Assembly: GCA_937873395.1 (NCBI GenBank)
Contig: CALMYH010000181.1
Span: forward strand, 1-38,207
Reading direction: 5' to 3'
DNA length: 38,207 nucleotides
Source: an uncultured Burkholderiales bacterium
GTDB taxonomy: Bacteria; Pseudomonadota; Gammaproteobacteria; Burkholderiales; Burkholderiaceae_C
Below are positions 36,466 to 38,207 of the stretch, piece after piece; positions within the stretch are counted from its first letter, which is position 1; every line of letters begins with the position of its first letter. Made by a program: the position numbers and the translations under genes. Below the pieces are notes generated by a model, which was not told where the DNA came from, searched no databases, and saw only the letters and a list, made by a program, of their open reading frames with translations.

Positions 36466-37044
36466 ATGATAGGCAAGTTGACCGGCACCCTGCTCGAAAA
36501 GAACCCGCCGCAGATTCTGATCGACTGCCAGGGCGTGGGCTACGAGGTGGATGTGCCCATGAGCACCTTCTACCACCTGCCGGCGGCGGGCGAACGGGTG
36601 TCGCTGCTGACGCACTTCGTGGTGCGCGAGGACGCCCAGATCCTGTACGGCTTTGGCAGCACTGCCGAGCGCGAGGCCTTTCGCCAGCTGATCCGCATCA
36701 GTGGCGTGGGGCCGCGCACTGCGCTGTCGGTGCTCTCGGGCCTGTCGGTGGCCGAGCTGGCCCAGGCGGTCACCGCCCAGGAAACCGGGCGCATCGTCAA
36801 GGTGCCCGGCATCGGCAAGAAGACCGCCGAGCGCCTGCTGCTCGAACTCAAGGGCAAGCTGGGCGCCGACCTGCCGCTGCCCGGCAGCGCGGCCGCGGTG
36901 GGCGACGCCGCCAGCGACATCCAGCAGGCGCTGATGGCCCTGGGCTACAGCGAAAAGGACGCCGCCGCCGCTCTGAAGGCCTTGCCGGCCGGCGTGGGGG
37001 TGAGCGAAGGCATCAAGCTGGCGCTGAAGTCGCTGGCGAAATAA
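36466..37044 (+). CDS. ruvA: Holliday junction branch-migration protein RuvA
   Basis: It binds four-way junctions as a tetramer and recruits RuvB. It has 192 residues: OB-fold domain I (1-65, [15 protein letters not shown]), helix-hairpin-helix domain II with two HhH motifs ([13 protein letters not shown] and [16 protein letters not shown]), and C-terminal RuvB-binding domain III (about 145-192). AAGGAAA precedes the ATG. ruvB follows 15 bases downstream. No ruvC is visible next to it. Confidence 0.97.
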   Translation: MIGKLTGTLLEKNPPQILIDCQGVGYEVDVPMSTFYHLPAAGERVSLLTHFVVREDAQILYGFGSTAEREAFRQLIRISGVGPRTALSVLSGLSVAELAQAVTAQETGRIVKVPGIGKKTAERLLLELKGKLGADLPLPGSAAAVGDAASDIQQALMALGYSEKDAAAALKALPAGVGVSEGIKLALKSLAK

Positions 37045-37059
37045 GCAGGCCGGACACGC

Positions 37060-38112
<1,053 letters not shown>

Positions 38113-38142
38113 GACGGGCGTGCCCAGACCGGTGCCGATGCT

Positions 38143-38162
38143 CGCCCGGTCCCGATCGGGCG
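38143..38162. repeat. Inverted repeat after ruvB
   Basis: CGCCCG (38143-38148) and CGGGCG (38157-38162) flank an 8-base loop, with the alternative palindrome CCCGATCGGG inside. There is no U-tract, so it is at best a weak terminator of ruvAB. Confidence 0.35.
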
Positions 38163-38187
38163 GAAACACGCTGTGACAGAATGAGGC

Positions 38188-38207
38188 ATGGCCGATCCGG
38201 TGCCCGT
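38188..38207 (+). CDS. Possible start of next gene (partial)
   Basis: An ATG at 38188 opens a frame MADPVP that runs off the window. A CAGAAT box with TGA before it (38174-38182) lies directly upstream, which would place the transcription start at or next to the ATG. The product cannot be identified from six codons. Confidence 0.35.

Overview
The window is a high-GC (roughly two-thirds G+C), densely packed stretch of bacterial chromosome. Protein content and gene order (rplM-rpsI with erpA, tyrS, paaABCDE, ahcY-metF under an SAH riboswitch, phoH-ybeY, ruvAB) point to a betaproteobacterium of the order Burkholderiales, most likely a Comamonadaceae member resembling Hydrogenophaga or Acidovorax. 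The family-level placement is inference from protein flavour and was not computed. There are no tRNAs, rRNAs, CRISPR arrays, insertion sequences or prophage genes, and no gene-free stretch longer than about 300 bases.

Layout. 1-6.0 kb: the 3' part of a giant tandem UvrA, a small cysteine-cluster protein, a coiled-coil tail-anchored protein of unknown function, and a translationally coupled MFS transporter/HAD phosphatase pair. 6.0-10.7 kb: a promoter, an SAH riboswitch with a candidate expression platform, then ahcY, tlyA, metF and metY, a set for homocysteine and the activated-methyl cycle, closed by a strong bidirectional terminator. 10.8-14.7 kb (minus strand): paaABCDE, the phenylacetyl-CoA epoxidase, behind a near-perfect 28-bp palindrome that looks like a PaaR (TetR-type) operator. 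14.7-19.1 kb: a CAP-domain lipoprotein, rlmJ (minus), rplM-rpsI with promoter and structured leader, a coiled-coil membrane protein (DUF6776-like), a bactofilin, and erpA. 19.2-22.0 kb: a MepM-like M23 endopeptidase divergent from tyrS.

22.0-33.0 kb (minus strand): a complete glycogen operon in transcription order glgB-glgX-malQ-glgC-glgA-glgP. It combines synthesis (ADP-glucose pyrophosphorylase, synthase, brancher) with breakdown (phosphorylase, debrancher, amylomaltase) and starts from a promoter whose -10 lies inside a perfect 7-bp inverted repeat. 33.0-38.2 kb: a CDF metal exporter overlapping dtd; a minus-strand phoH / MliC-like lipoprotein / ybeY operon; divergent ruvA-ruvB; and the first codons of a further gene at the window edge.

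Most of the window is core metabolism and housekeeping, and I do not see a convincing wholly new system. The best leads are the tandem UvrA, the competing hairpins after the SAH riboswitch, the hairpin-rich repeat-like element between ahcY and tlyA, the glgB promoter inverted repeat, the DUF6776/bactofilin/M23 neighbourhood, and the lysozyme-inhibitor-like gene placed inside the phoH-ybeY operon.
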